Part shown: piece by piece, positions 44,189 through 52,788 of the stretch | Numbering within the stretch: position 1 is the stretch's first letter | Layout of the letters: each line of letters opens with the position of its first letter | Source: Cohnella sp. OV330 | Lineage (GTDB): Bacteria; Bacillota; Bacilli; Paenibacillales; Paenibacillaceae | DNA: 64,000 nt | Direction of reading: 5' to 3' | Assembly: GCF_900112065.1 (NCBI RefSeq) | Contig: NZ_FOKE01000014.1 | Span: 1 to 64,000, forward strand | The notes under the pieces: model-generated | Databases searched by the model: none | Told to the model about the DNA's origin: nothing | What the model saw: the letters and a program-made list of their open reading frames with translations, nothing else | Translations under genes and position numbers: made by a program

Positions 44189-44671
44189 TTACAGCTCTTG
44201 CATTAAGAAATTCGTAATGCCGATCTTGACGACCTTGCCATTGGTGAGCACCGGGTTGATCTCGTTCAGCAGCTCGGCCACCAGCTCGTCCTTGCCCTTC
44301 GTGCCCTGCATCTCGTCCGGCGTCGTGTTCCAGAGCGCGCGATTGATGATAGGCTTGATGACGCTGTCTTTGATCTCGTCGAATTCGGCTTTCGCTTTTG
44401 CGTTGTCCAGTTGGAAGGTGAAGCCGAAGATGACGATGTAGTTCGTATCGGACAGGTTCGTTTTTATATCGTTCAAATCGGATGTGACCTTGCTCCGTTC
44501 TTCCGCGGAGAGCGCTTCGGCCTCTACGTGCTTCACGCTCTCCTGTACTGCCGTTTCCGTGTCTACGGCGTCTTTCTTGCCGAAGAAGGTGGACCAGGAA
44601 TAGAGCCCGGCGATCACGATCAGCGTGATCGCCAGAAGCAGAGATACAAGCCAAGGCAACATTTTTTTCAT
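44189..44671 (-). CDS. fliL: Flagellar basal body-associated protein FliL
   Basis: 160 residues. A membrane segment (about 5-26) and an extracytoplasmic stomatin-like domain ending in KIGITNFLMQEL, the usual FliL end. Supports stator function. ATG overlaps the flbD stop (ATGA). Confidence 0.9.
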   Translation of the reverse strand: MKKMLPWLVSLLLAITLIVIAGLYSWSTFFGKKDAVDTETAVQESVKHVEAEALSAEERSKVTSDLNDIKTNLSDTNYIVIFGFTFQLDNAKAKAEFDEIKDSVIKPIINRALWNTTPDEMQGTKGKDELVAELLNEINPVLTNGKVVKIGITNFLMQEL

Positions 44672-44901
44672 GAAGAAGCTCCCTCCGTTTGCGTATCGGA
44701 CGGACTCGTGAGCGCAGCCATGATGCCAATGCTTCGCAGATAATGGCGAATGGAGCGGATCACATCCGAACTATTTTCGACGACGATGTATTTTTTGCCG
44801 GTCGTCAGCGTGACGAGCGTATCCGGCGTCTGCTCTACCGATTCGATCAGCAGGGCATTGATAAAAAATTGCGTACCGTTAAGCCGCGTGACGGCGATCA
44901 T
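44668..44901 (-). CDS. flbD: Flagellar protein FlbD
   Basis: 77 residues. The small FlbD family of Bacillota and spirochaetes (not the Caulobacter regulator): MIAVTRLNGTQFFINALLIE, TPDTLVTLTTGKKY, VIRSIRHYLRSIG. The exact function is unclear. Its ribosome binding site GGAGGG is buried in the 3' arm of a perfect 12-bp hairpin that ends directly at the ATG. Confidence 0.93.
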   Translation of the reverse strand: MIAVTRLNGTQFFINALLIESVEQTPDTLVTLTTGKKYIVVENSSDVIRSIRHYLRSIGIMAALTSPSDTQTEGASS

Positions 44902-44933
44902 GGGAATCCCTCCGTAATTGGGGAGGGATTCCC
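44902..44933 (-). promoter_or_regulatory. Hairpin enclosing the flbD ribosome binding site
   Basis: GGGAATCCCTCC and GGAGGGATTCCC pair over 12 perfect base pairs with an 8-base loop. The 3' arm contains the only ribosome binding site for flbD and abuts its ATG at 44901. No U-tract follows, so it is not an ordinary terminator. Confidence 0.75.
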
Positions 44934-44988
44934 CCTCCCGCGGTGATTCTGGACTTTCGTACGATCATCATGATGCGGATATTAACGA

Positions 44989-45813
44989 TTAACGCTTCAG
45001 GTTCACGACTTCTTCGAGGATCGAGTCGGAAGTGGTGATGATGCGCGAGTTCGCCTGGAATCCGCGCTGCGCGACGATCATCTCGGTGAATTCGCTCGTC
45101 AGGTCGACGTTCGACATTTCCAGCTGGCCGGCAACGATCGTGCCCGTGCCGCGTTCCGCGTCTTGCGCGGTACCGAGGTTCAGCTCGCCTTCCGGATTCG
45201 CGTTCGGCGTTACGCGGTACAAATTGCCGCCGATCTTTTCCAGGCCGCTTGGGTTGACGACTTTGGCGACGCCGATTTGAATGCCGGTATCCACCTGATT
45301 GCCGTCCTGGTCGATCGAGACGATGCTGCCGTTCTGAGAGATAGAGAACGAGGTTACGCCTTCATCCAGCGTGATCGGCGCGTCTCCGTCGGCGGATACG
45401 ACGAACATCCCGTCGCCATTGACCAACTGACGGTTCGCGTCGAGCGTAAAGTTGCCCGCACGAGTCAGATACGTCGCGTCGGAATCGCCGCTCGGCTTGA
45501 CAGCGAAAAATCCGTCGCCGTCGATCCGCAGGTCGGTCGGCACGTTCGTGGTCATCGCGCTTCCCGCCGTATGGACGTTGTCGATCGAGGCGACCGAAAC
45601 GCCAAGACCGATCTGTTTGGCGTTAACGCCGCCCGAAGTCCCCTCGACTGGCGACGTGACGCCGGACATCGACTGGCTCAAAATGTCCTTGAACATGACG
45701 CGGCCCGCCTTGAAACCGACCGTATTGACATTCGCGATATTGTTGCCGATAACGTCGAGTTTGGTTTGGAATCCCCGCATGCCGGATACGCCCGAATACA
45801 TGGAACGCAACAT
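44989..45813 (-). CDS. flgG: Flagellar hook/distal rod protein, FlgG/FlgE family
   Basis: 274 residues. N-terminal rod signature LRSMYSGVSGMRGFQTKLD with GNNIANVNTVGFK, and C-terminal SEFTEMIVAQRGFQANSRII. The gene at this place in B. subtilis was once called flgG and encodes the hook protein FlgE; the short form and the position after flgD suggest that role here too. Databases usually label it flgG. Confidence 0.85.
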   Translation of the reverse strand: MLRSMYSGVSGMRGFQTKLDVIGNNIANVNTVGFKAGRVMFKDILSQSMSGVTSPVEGTSGGVNAKQIGLGVSVASIDNVHTAGSAMTTNVPTDLRIDGDGFFAVKPSGDSDATYLTRAGNFTLDANRQLVNGDGMFVVSADGDAPITLDEGVTSFSISQNGSIVSIDQDGNQVDTGIQIGVAKVVNPSGLEKIGGNLYRVTPNANPEGELNLGTAQDAERGTGTIVAGQLEMSNVDLTSEFTEMIVAQRGFQANSRIITTSDSILEEVVNLKR

Positions 45814-45875
45814 TAAAATTCACTCTCCATTTAAGTTTCCTTCGCAGACGAACCGCTTCATTCATTCCACGGTTC

Positions 45876-45903
45876 AGGCCTCCTCGTGAGGTCCGGCCTT
45901 TTT
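45876..45903 (+). terminator. Terminator-like hairpin on the opposite strand
   Basis: Read on the + strand, AGGCC...GGCCT with an inner CCTC/GAGG stem is followed by TTTTT. No + strand gene is present, so it may stop antisense transcripts or act as a plain RNA hairpin in the operon. It occupies the 98-base gap between two flagellar genes. Confidence 0.4.
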
Positions 45904-45911
45904 CTGCTTGG

Positions 45912-46313
45912 CTATTTTACGAAGACGGCGCTATCGATGTTGGTGAATACGTGCTGCTGCATCGACTTGTCGTCCATGGCCGTTACGACGGTGCGGCTCG
46001 GTACGTTGACGATCATTGCCACGTTCCGGTAAAGCACGAGCGAGTCTTTGGCGCCTTTCGCCGAAGCTTGATCCACGGCCGAAGCGATCGCGCTAAGCTG
46101 TTCGGGACTGAGCTTGATGCCTCGTTGAGAAAGACGCTGTTCGGCATGATGGCTGAATTTCAGCGATTCCGCGGCAAGCATCGTTTTAAAAGCATTGCCG
46201 TCCGGCGACTTCGTTTCTTCCGTATGGCGCAACCCTTGACGCGTCGCCGACGTCAATGGAATGACAGGCCTGCCTGCGAGTCCGACGCTCAGACCGGACA
46301 TCGGATCATTCAC
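45912..46313 (-). CDS. Flagellar operon protein, TIGR02530 type
   Basis: 133 residues. Matches the small flagellar operon protein found between flgD and flgG/E in many Bacillota: KFSHHAEQRLSQRGIKLSPEQL, then AKGAKDSLVLYRNVAMIVNVPSRTVVTAMD. The function is not established; location suggests hook assembly. The start is GTG at 46313 overlapping the flgD end by 8 bases. Confidence 0.88.
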   Translation of the reverse strand: MNDPMSGLSVGLAGRPVIPLTSATRQGLRHTEETKSPDGNAFKTMLAAESLKFSHHAEQRLSQRGIKLSPEQLSAIASAVDQASAKGAKDSLVLYRNVAMIVNVPSRTVVTAMDDKSMQQHVFTNIDSAVFVK

Positions 46314-46758
46314 CGGTCTCCGCCTCGCCCTCCTGCGCGGCGATGGTCACGGACGTCAAGTCCGAGATCGCCACTTCGTCTTTTCCGATAACGGCGAACT
46401 GGTCTCCGTTTTTCATCTTGATCGAATCGACGACGCCTGTCTTCGTTACCGTCGAACCGTTATTCGTCGCGCCAAGCCATTCGACCTGCTTGCCGATCAG
46501 ACTGGAGGCAAGCGCCGCGGATTGGCTCAAGCTATGCAACTCGGTCGCCATGTTCATCGTCTGTTCTAGGGAGGAGAAAGTCGCCATTTGAGCGACAAAG
46601 TCTTTGTCTTGCATCGGCTCCATCGGATCTTGGTTTTGAAGCTGCGTTAGCAGAATCTTCATGAATTGATCCTTGCCGAGCTCCGAGCTCGCTCCCGTAG
46701 GTTCCGTCTTGTTCAAGGTCGAATAGTTCGACCAAACCGTTTTCGAGATCGTTGCCAT
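46306..46758 (-). CDS. flgD: Flagellar hook assembly scaffold FlgD
   Basis: 150 residues, the short Bacillota form. The N-terminal export and capping region contains LGKDQFMKILLTQLQNQDPMEPM, followed by ATFSSLEQTMNMATELHSL. It caps the growing hook. ATG start behind GGAGGTG. Confidence 0.94.
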   Translation of the reverse strand: MATISKTVWSNYSTLNKTEPTGASSELGKDQFMKILLTQLQNQDPMEPMQDKDFVAQMATFSSLEQTMNMATELHSLSQSAALASSLIGKQVEWLGATNNGSTVTKTGVVDSIKMKNGDQFAVIGKDEVAISDLTSVTIAAQEGEAETGE

Positions 46759-46784
46759 TTTTTTCGGTCACCTCCTTGGTTCGC

Positions 46785-48191
46785 TTATGCCGTGACGTTG
46801 AGGGAACCGCCGAAGCCCGCTTCTCTTAAGGTGGCGGATCGCTCGAGCTCCTCTTCGAATTCCTCCAAGGTTTCTACGCCGTCCGTCGACCGTTTAGATT
46901 CGCCGCCCTGCGATTGCTGCCTCCGCTGCTCCTGGTTCATGAAGGAGGGGCTGTCCGCTGCCGGCTGCTGCTGTTGAACGACCTCGACCCGGTCTACCTG
47001 GATGCCTTGGTTCTGGAGCGTTCCCCGAAGCTGCGCCATTTGATTTTCGAGCAATTCCTTCGCAGCTTCATTGTGCGTAACGAATTGCGCGTTCAAGACG
47101 CCGTTTTGAATCGTAAGGCGGATCTGCACTTCGCCCAGATGCTCCGGATGCAGATTAAGGTTCGCTTCGGAAATACCGTTGCCGCTCGTCAGCTTAAACT
47201 GTTTCACGAGAAACTTGTCCATCTGCTCCGCGAATTGATTTCCCGGCACCGTCACAGGCGCCTGCTGCTTGACGCTAGCGGCGAAATCCGGTTTCACGCC
47301 GGCGTCCGAAGCGATCGGTTGCCAGTTCAGATTCGCCGGTTGCTCTTCCGTGCCGGCGGTCGCGTCCGCGATCGTCGCTTGTTCGGAAGTGGCGCTTTCG
47401 CCCTGCGCGGACGAAGCATGCAGGTTCCAATAAACGACCGGCTCTTTGAATACCGGATAGGATCGCTTGACCTCAACCTGGGAAGCGGCAGCATCGACAC
47501 TCTCCGCATCAGGTTCGGCGGACTGAACGGCAGAATGCCCCTGATTCGTTCCTGCGGGTTTGCGATCCGTTTTGACAGGCGAAGGACCAGGCTGCTCCGT
47601 TTGCAGGAATTGTTGTATCCCCGCTCCGGCTTCGGCTGCCTCGGCCGTCGACAATTGACCGTTCTGCATCATCGAACGAAGAGTTTGGATAGCGTCCCGC
47701 AGCGCCGGCACGATGACCGAAGCCTGCGTTTGTTCGGCGACCGGCGCGTTCGTTGCGGCTCCGCTCTGTAAAGCGGCGGTTCCCGCGTTCCCGGCAAAAG
47801 CGGCTTGACCTGCATTTTGTTGAAGCAGCGCTTGGAGGCTGGCAAGCAGCTCCGCCATTTTCTCCAGCAGCGCATCCGAAGGCTGGGTGTCCTGCTCGAC
47901 CTGACCGAGCTTGTCCTCCAACCCGTTCAACAACTGAGCGAGCTCGCTTTCGCCATCCGACGAGGCTTCGCCGTTCGAATCTTCGGGCGCTGCGCCTAAT
48001 ACGGCGGTTAGCATGCCGAGTAATCCGGCCAATGGATTGGAATTGGCCGTCCCTGCACCGGCGGTCGTGCCGCCCGCGTCGATCTTTTGAACCAACACGC
48101 CCTGGAAAATGCCGGCAGCGGCTGAATTTTTGGACGAGCCCGTACCGCTCGCGTTCGTGCTTGCCGTTGCGTTCGTCGATTGAACATTCAT
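46785..48191 (-). CDS. fliK: Flagellar hook-length control protein FliK
   Basis: 468 residues. A long low-complexity Ala/Gly/Ser/Gln N-terminal part acting as ruler, and a C-terminal Flg_hook domain (about 340-430) with LNLHPEHLGEVQIRLTIQNGVLNAQF, which interacts with FlhB. I placed the start at ATG 48191, six bases after GGGAGGTG; the GTG three codons upstream overlaps that site. Confidence 0.92.
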   Translation of the reverse strand: MNVQSTNATASTNASGTGSSKNSAAAGIFQGVLVQKIDAGGTTAGAGTANSNPLAGLLGMLTAVLGAAPEDSNGEASSDGESELAQLLNGLEDKLGQVEQDTQPSDALLEKMAELLASLQALLQQNAGQAAFAGNAGTAALQSGAATNAPVAEQTQASVIVPALRDAIQTLRSMMQNGQLSTAEAAEAGAGIQQFLQTEQPGPSPVKTDRKPAGTNQGHSAVQSAEPDAESVDAAASQVEVKRSYPVFKEPVVYWNLHASSAQGESATSEQATIADATAGTEEQPANLNWQPIASDAGVKPDFAASVKQQAPVTVPGNQFAEQMDKFLVKQFKLTSGNGISEANLNLHPEHLGEVQIRLTIQNGVLNAQFVTHNEAAKELLENQMAQLRGTLQNQGIQVDRVEVVQQQQPAADSPSFMNQEQRRQQSQGGESKRSTDGVETLEEFEEELERSATLREAGFGGSLNVTA

Positions 48192-48234
48192 TTTTTTCAC
48201 CTCCCTTCGATTAGAATCATCCGTCGAGCCTCAT

Positions 48235-49158
48235 TTAAGGGTTCGCGGGTACAAGCTTGCTTACGAGCGACGCAGCCTTTTCCGCATCTTTTTGCGACAT
48301 AGCCGCGAGTACGCCGGATCGGGCGGTGTTATCCATCGCGCTCAAGATTCTAAGCGTCTTCGTCTGCTCCGTGCTCGCCATCTTCAGCAGGAGATCAGCC
48401 GCGCTTGCCGCGTCCATCGAAGAAAAGGTGCTTGCGAGCGCTGCGCTGTCGAGCGAGCTCGACGCCGTCTTCGTCTGGCTTTCCAGTTGTTTGACTCTCG
48501 CCTGCAGCGCCGCGATCTGCTGGTTGGTCACGCCATCGGCGTCCTTAAGCCGCATCGTGATATCCGCTGCTACAGCCGGCGTCATCTTTTCGAGAATGCG
48601 GCCTCTGGAGGCATCGTTCATCGAGCCCATGACGAGCGCCGCTTCCTCTGCGGTCAAACTCTCCATAATCGGAGCCGCCTTGCCTGGCGTCATCTTGCCG
48701 TACATATCGGCCAGCGATCGAATCTTGGCTTGATAGGCATCCTGGTTGATCTGATGGTCGCTCGCCTGTTTGTCGAGCGCGGCGATCTTTTCCTGGAGAT
48801 CCGCGATCGTCTTCTGCTGCGTGACGCTTTTGGCGTCCGCCGCCTTGAGCGCAGCGTCGCGCTGCGACAGAAGCGCTTGAAGCTCGGCCAGCTTCGTACG
48901 CGCCTCGCTTACCGACTCGACCTCTGACTGCTTTGCGGGATCCACGGTGCTTTTCGCGTCCGGAACGAGCGAATCGATGACCGGTATTTGATTGCCGATC
49001 GTCTGCGCCTTCTCTCGCAAAGCCGGATTGAAAATAATGAGAAGAACGAACAGTAATATCGCCGTGAATACGATAGGCGTTATAAAAAAGAGAAAACGTT
49101 CAAATCCGGAATAGCCGCTTTTTTCCGCGCTGGCATCCGCCACGGCCTTCCCCTCCAT
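48235..49158 (-). CDS. ylxF: YlxF-like protein with MgtE N-terminal-type domains
   Basis: 307 residues. One membrane segment (about 24-46), a coiled coil (about 75-145), and two helical MgtE_N-like segments (about 150-205, with MTPGKAAPIMESLTAEEAALVMGSM in it, and about 240-305). Position between fliJ and fliK equals ylxF of B. subtilis. Related proteins (MotE) act in the motor of other bacteria; here the role is unknown. Confidence 0.82.
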   Translation of the reverse strand: MEGKAVADASAEKSGYSGFERFLFFITPIVFTAILLFVLLIIFNPALREKAQTIGNQIPVIDSLVPDAKSTVDPAKQSEVESVSEARTKLAELQALLSQRDAALKAADAKSVTQQKTIADLQEKIAALDKQASDHQINQDAYQAKIRSLADMYGKMTPGKAAPIMESLTAEEAALVMGSMNDASRGRILEKMTPAVAADITMRLKDADGVTNQQIAALQARVKQLESQTKTASSSLDSAALASTFSSMDAASAADLLLKMASTEQTKTLRILSAMDNTARSGVLAAMSQKDAEKAASLVSKLVPANP

Positions 49159-49175
49159 TCACCAAGCTGACTAAG

Positions 49176-49616
49176 TTACCTTCTGGCCGATGCTCTCCGC
49201 AGCGCAATCTCGTCCAATTCGTTCTGCTCGCGGATGAGCGCTTCCTGCCGGTACTTTTGCAGCGATTTGGAGCGTGCGTTTTGCCATACCTTCTCGTCCA
49301 CCATCTTGTCGGTGAGGAATACCTGACGCTGCTGGACATGCTCTTCGGCCGCGCGCACGCCTTGTCTTTGTTGCCTGATCCTGTCGTCCAAAAAAGTGAT
49401 GTAATCCTGCAGCAGGTGAAGCTCGGCTAGCGCAGTCGGTCGCGACGAACGCTCGGACAACTCTTGTTCGTAAGCGCCGCGCTCCTGTCGGAGCTGGTCG
49501 AGCTGCTCTTCTTCGCTACGTAGGCGTCCGAGCGACGCGGCGTATTCCCATTCCGCCATCGACTTCTCGCTTCCCTTAAGATCTACGATCTTTTGCAACG
49601 GGTATCGGAACCGCAA
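49176..49616 (-). CDS. fliJ: Flagellar export chaperone/stalk protein FliJ
   Basis: 146 residues, almost wholly a two-helix coiled coil, beginning RFRYPLQKIVDLKGSEKSMAE. FliJ is the stalk of the FliI ATPase ring. The start is TTG at 49616, with GAGG in the upstream 18 bases. Confidence 0.9.
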   Translation of the reverse strand: MRFRYPLQKIVDLKGSEKSMAEWEYAASLGRLRSEEEQLDQLRQERGAYEQELSERSSRPTALAELHLLQDYITFLDDRIRQQRQGVRAAEEHVQQRQVFLTDKMVDEKVWQNARSKSLQKYRQEALIREQNELDEIALRRASARR

Positions 49617-49628
49617 GAATATTCAGCC

Positions 49629-50945
49629 TCATCTCTTGTAGAAGTCAATGACCAACCGTTCCTGCGCCTGCTGCAGCGTCAGCTTTTCCGTTGTTCGCTG
49701 CCTGCAGTAATCGTTGATGGCGTCGATAAATTGAATGGCTTTATCGATCTGGGGGTTCGTCCCCCGCTGGTAAGCGCCGATATTGATCAGATCCTCCGAA
49801 TCGCGATAGACGGATAACAATCGCTTCAATTGCTCCGCGGCATCCTGCTGTTCGGAGGCGACGATATCCTTCATGACGCGGCTGATGCTGGCCAGCACGT
49901 CGATGGCCGGGAAGTGCCCTTTGTGGGCCAAATGCCTGCTTAAGACGATGTGGCCGTCCAAGATGCCGCGAACGGCGTCCGCGATCGGCTCGTTCATGTC
50001 GTCGCCGTCTACCAGCACGGTATAAAAAGCGGTAATGGATCCGGCAGGGCCCGTCCCTGCCCGTTCAAGCAGCTTCGGCAGCGCCGCGAAAACGGACGGC
50101 GTGTAGCCTCGCGTAGCCGGCGGCTCCCCGATGGCGAGTCCGACCTCGCGGAGCGCCATCGCGTACCGCGTGACCGAATCCATCATCATCATGACGTTCA
50201 TGCCGCGGTCTCTGAAGTACTCTGCGATCGACGTCGCGATTAACGCGCCTTTGATCCGAATCAATGCGGGCTGGTCGGATGTCGCCACGATGACGACGGA
50301 TCTGGCAAGACCTTCGGGGCCGAGATCGCGTTCGATGAACTCGAGCACCTCCCGTCCGCGCTCCCCGATCAGGGCGATGACGTTGACGTCCGCCGACGTG
50401 TTGCGCGCGATCATGCCAAGCAGCGTGCTTTTGCCGACGCCCGAACCGGCAAAAATGCCCATCCGTTGTCCTTGCCCCACGGTCAGCAAGCCGTCGATGC
50501 AACGAACGCCGGTCCCCAGCGGATCGGTCACGCGCGGACGCTTGAGCGGATTGCTCGGTATGCTCTGCGTCGAATACCTGGGCATTCGCGCCGGCAATCT
50601 ACCGCCGTCGAGCGGTCGGCCGAGCCCGTCGAGCACTTGTCCGAGCAGCTCGGATCCGACCTGTACGGTCAGCGGCCGGCCGGTTGCGACGACATCGCAG
50701 CCGGGTCCGATCGCCTGTAGCTCGCCTAAAGGCATCAACAGCACGCGGTTGTCGCGAAATCCGACGACCTCCGCCTCGATCGGCGCCCCGCCCCGAACCG
50801 GATAGATGAGGCAGACCTCGCCGATCGCCGCATCCGGTCCTTCGGACTCGACGGTGAGGCCGATGATCTGCGCCACTTTTCCGTTTACGCGGACCGGATC
50901 GATATGCTTCAGCGCCTCGGCGTATTTCCCGAGATCAAGCGCCAT
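49629..50945 (-). CDS. fliI: Flagellum-specific ATPase FliI
   Basis: 438 residues, F1-beta-like. Walker A is FAGSGVGKSTLLG (about 165-175), Walker B is in MMMDSVTRYAMA, and RGYTPSVFAALPKLLERAG follows. It drives early steps of export together with FliH and FliJ. It overlaps the fliH end by 11 bases. Confidence 0.97.
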   Translation of the reverse strand: MALDLGKYAEALKHIDPVRVNGKVAQIIGLTVESEGPDAAIGEVCLIYPVRGGAPIEAEVVGFRDNRVLLMPLGELQAIGPGCDVVATGRPLTVQVGSELLGQVLDGLGRPLDGGRLPARMPRYSTQSIPSNPLKRPRVTDPLGTGVRCIDGLLTVGQGQRMGIFAGSGVGKSTLLGMIARNTSADVNVIALIGERGREVLEFIERDLGPEGLARSVVIVATSDQPALIRIKGALIATSIAEYFRDRGMNVMMMMDSVTRYAMALREVGLAIGEPPATRGYTPSVFAALPKLLERAGTGPAGSITAFYTVLVDGDDMNEPIADAVRGILDGHIVLSRHLAHKGHFPAIDVLASISRVMKDIVASEQQDAAEQLKRLLSVYRDSEDLINIGAYQRGTNPQIDKAIQFIDAINDYCRQRTTEKLTLQQAQERLVIDFYKR

Positions 50946-51768
50946 CCGCGTTCATCCCTTCTTCGGAGGAATGCGCCGCGATTTGCAACAGTTCTTCGCG
51001 GATCGTCTCCAACTGCGTATCGACTCTTGCGTCGATGCTGCCGTAGGCGGATCGGATCACGCAGCCGCCGCCTCGAACCGTAGGGTCCGGGACGATCTGC
51101 AGCTCCGCTTGCGAATCGACGGCCAGCGCGAGCTCGTCTTTGGCTGCCTCCACGAATTCGAACTGATCGGGCGCAACGCATAGCGTGATCGTTCCTTGCT
51201 CCTTGCGCCGTGCCAATGCTTGCTTCATCAAGTCCAAGGCCGTCTCCGGGGCGCTTCCCAATGCGCCGCGCACGATTTTCCCGGCGATCTCGCAGCTCAG
51301 CTCGACGACGAATCGCTCCGCTTCGGCGATGATTCGCGCCTTGGCTTCATAGGCCTGAGACACGACGCGCTGCGCTTCCTGCATCATCTGATCCATCCTG
51401 GCCAGCGTCTGATGCTCAGCTTGCTCAGCACCGCTCGCGAAGCCTTCCTCATAGCCTCTGCGCTTAGCATCTTCTACGAACTCGGCATCTTCAGCCCTTC
51501 GCCCCTCCCACCAATCCGCCGCTTCCGCTTCGGCTTCGGCCTGGATTCGGATTGCTTGCTCGGATGCGTCTTGAAGAATGCTTTTCGCCGTCTCCTCGGC
51601 ATCGGCCAATATCCGGTCTTTGAGCTGAAGCGTCTCTGCGCCGACCGCTTCTTCTTCGTCCGCTTCGGCGCCTCCTTGCTTCATCGATTGAGAGACGAAT
51701 CGAATCTGCTCCAACCGCTTCAGTTGTTCGACTGAAATGACATGAGAGGATTTGATCAGATTAGACAA
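50935..51768 (-). CDS. fliH: Flagellar assembly protein FliH
   Basis: 277 residues. A long helical, Glu/Ala-rich first part (about 20-150) with a RRGYEEGFASGAEQAE segment, and a C-terminal V-ATPase E-subunit-like domain. Regulates FliI. The start is TTG at 51768, overlapping fliG by 8 bases, with GGAGGAG inside fliG. Confidence 0.9.
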   Translation of the reverse strand: MSNLIKSSHVISVEQLKRLEQIRFVSQSMKQGGAEADEEEAVGAETLQLKDRILADAEETAKSILQDASEQAIRIQAEAEAEAADWWEGRRAEDAEFVEDAKRRGYEEGFASGAEQAEHQTLARMDQMMQEAQRVVSQAYEAKARIIAEAERFVVELSCEIAGKIVRGALGSAPETALDLMKQALARRKEQGTITLCVAPDQFEFVEAAKDELALAVDSQAELQIVPDPTVRGGGCVIRSAYGSIDARVDTQLETIREELLQIAAHSSEEGMNADGA

Positions 51769-52777
51769 TGATATCGTCTCCTCCGCCGCGAGCGATGATG
51801 ATCTCGCCGGACTCCTCGAGCCTGCGGATCGTCGCTACGATGCGCGTCTGCGCTTCTTCGACGTCTCGCAACCGGACGGGTCCCATATATTCCATTTCTT
51901 CGCGGAACGTCTCGGCCATGCGCTTCGACATGTTGCGGAAAATCGCGTCCCGCACTTCCTCGCTTGCGACCTTAAGCGCCAGCTGCAGATCGGGGCTCTC
52001 GACGTCGCGAATGATTCGTTGGATCGAACGATTGTCGAGATTGACGATATCTTCGAAAACGAACATACGCTTTTTGATCTCTTCGGCGAGCTCCGGATCC
52101 TGAATCTCGAGCGAATCGAGAATGGTACGCTCCGTACCGCGGTCTACGCCGTTCAAGATCTGAACGATCGCTTCAATGCCGCCTGCATTCGTGTAATCCT
52201 GGGTGACGGTCGAGGAAAGCTTCTGCTCGAGCACTCGCTCTACCTGCGCGATGACATCAGGCGACGTGCTGTCCATCAGCGCGATTCTCCTGGCGACGTC
52301 TGCCTGCTTTTCCGTCGGCAGCGAGGACAAGACCGCCGACGATTGTTCGGGCGCAAGGTAAGAGAGCACGAGCGCGATCGTTTGCGAGTTTTCATTCTGG
52401 ATAAAGTTCAAAATTTGCGTCGGTTCCGCCTTGCGAGCGAAGTCGAAAGGCCTTACTTGCAGCGTTGCGGTCAGGCGATTCAAAATGTCGTTCGCCTTTT
52501 GCGATCCAAGCGCTTTCTCGAGAATTTCCTTGGCGTACGTAATGCCGCCCTGCGTCAAGTACTCCTGAGCCACGCATATTTGATGAAACTCGCTGAGGAT
52601 CGATTCCTTTTCGATATGATCGACTTTGCGGACGTTGGCGATTTCGAGCGTAAGCTGCTCGATTTCTTCCTCCCGCAGATGCTTGAAAACTTGAGCGGAC
52701 ACTTCGGGTCCGAGCGTGATGAGCAGAATCGCCGCTTTTTGACGGCCGCTGAGCTGCGTTTGCGTTCCTTTAGCCAT
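51761..52777 (-). CDS. fliG: Flagellar motor switch protein FliG
   Basis: 338 residues, the family length. N-terminal domain beginning LSGRQKAAILLITLGPEVSAQVFKHL, the EHPQ-like region replaced by ENSQTIALVLSYL, and the C-terminal torque domain with RTILDSLEIQDPELAEEIKKRMFVFEDI. I used ATG 52777 behind GAGGTGG; a GTG three codons upstream overlaps that site. Confidence 0.96.
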   Translation of the reverse strand: MAKGTQTQLSGRQKAAILLITLGPEVSAQVFKHLREEEIEQLTLEIANVRKVDHIEKESILSEFHQICVAQEYLTQGGITYAKEILEKALGSQKANDILNRLTATLQVRPFDFARKAEPTQILNFIQNENSQTIALVLSYLAPEQSSAVLSSLPTEKQADVARRIALMDSTSPDVIAQVERVLEQKLSSTVTQDYTNAGGIEAIVQILNGVDRGTERTILDSLEIQDPELAEEIKKRMFVFEDIVNLDNRSIQRIIRDVESPDLQLALKVASEEVRDAIFRNMSKRMAETFREEMEYMGPVRLRDVEEAQTRIVATIRRLEESGEIIIARGGGDDIIV

Positions 52778-52788
52778 GTATGCCACCT

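Noticed and set aside
44902-44933. The flbD hairpin as a rho-independent terminator
   Set aside because: No U-tract follows; the ATG of flbD abuts the stem on the transcribed strand.
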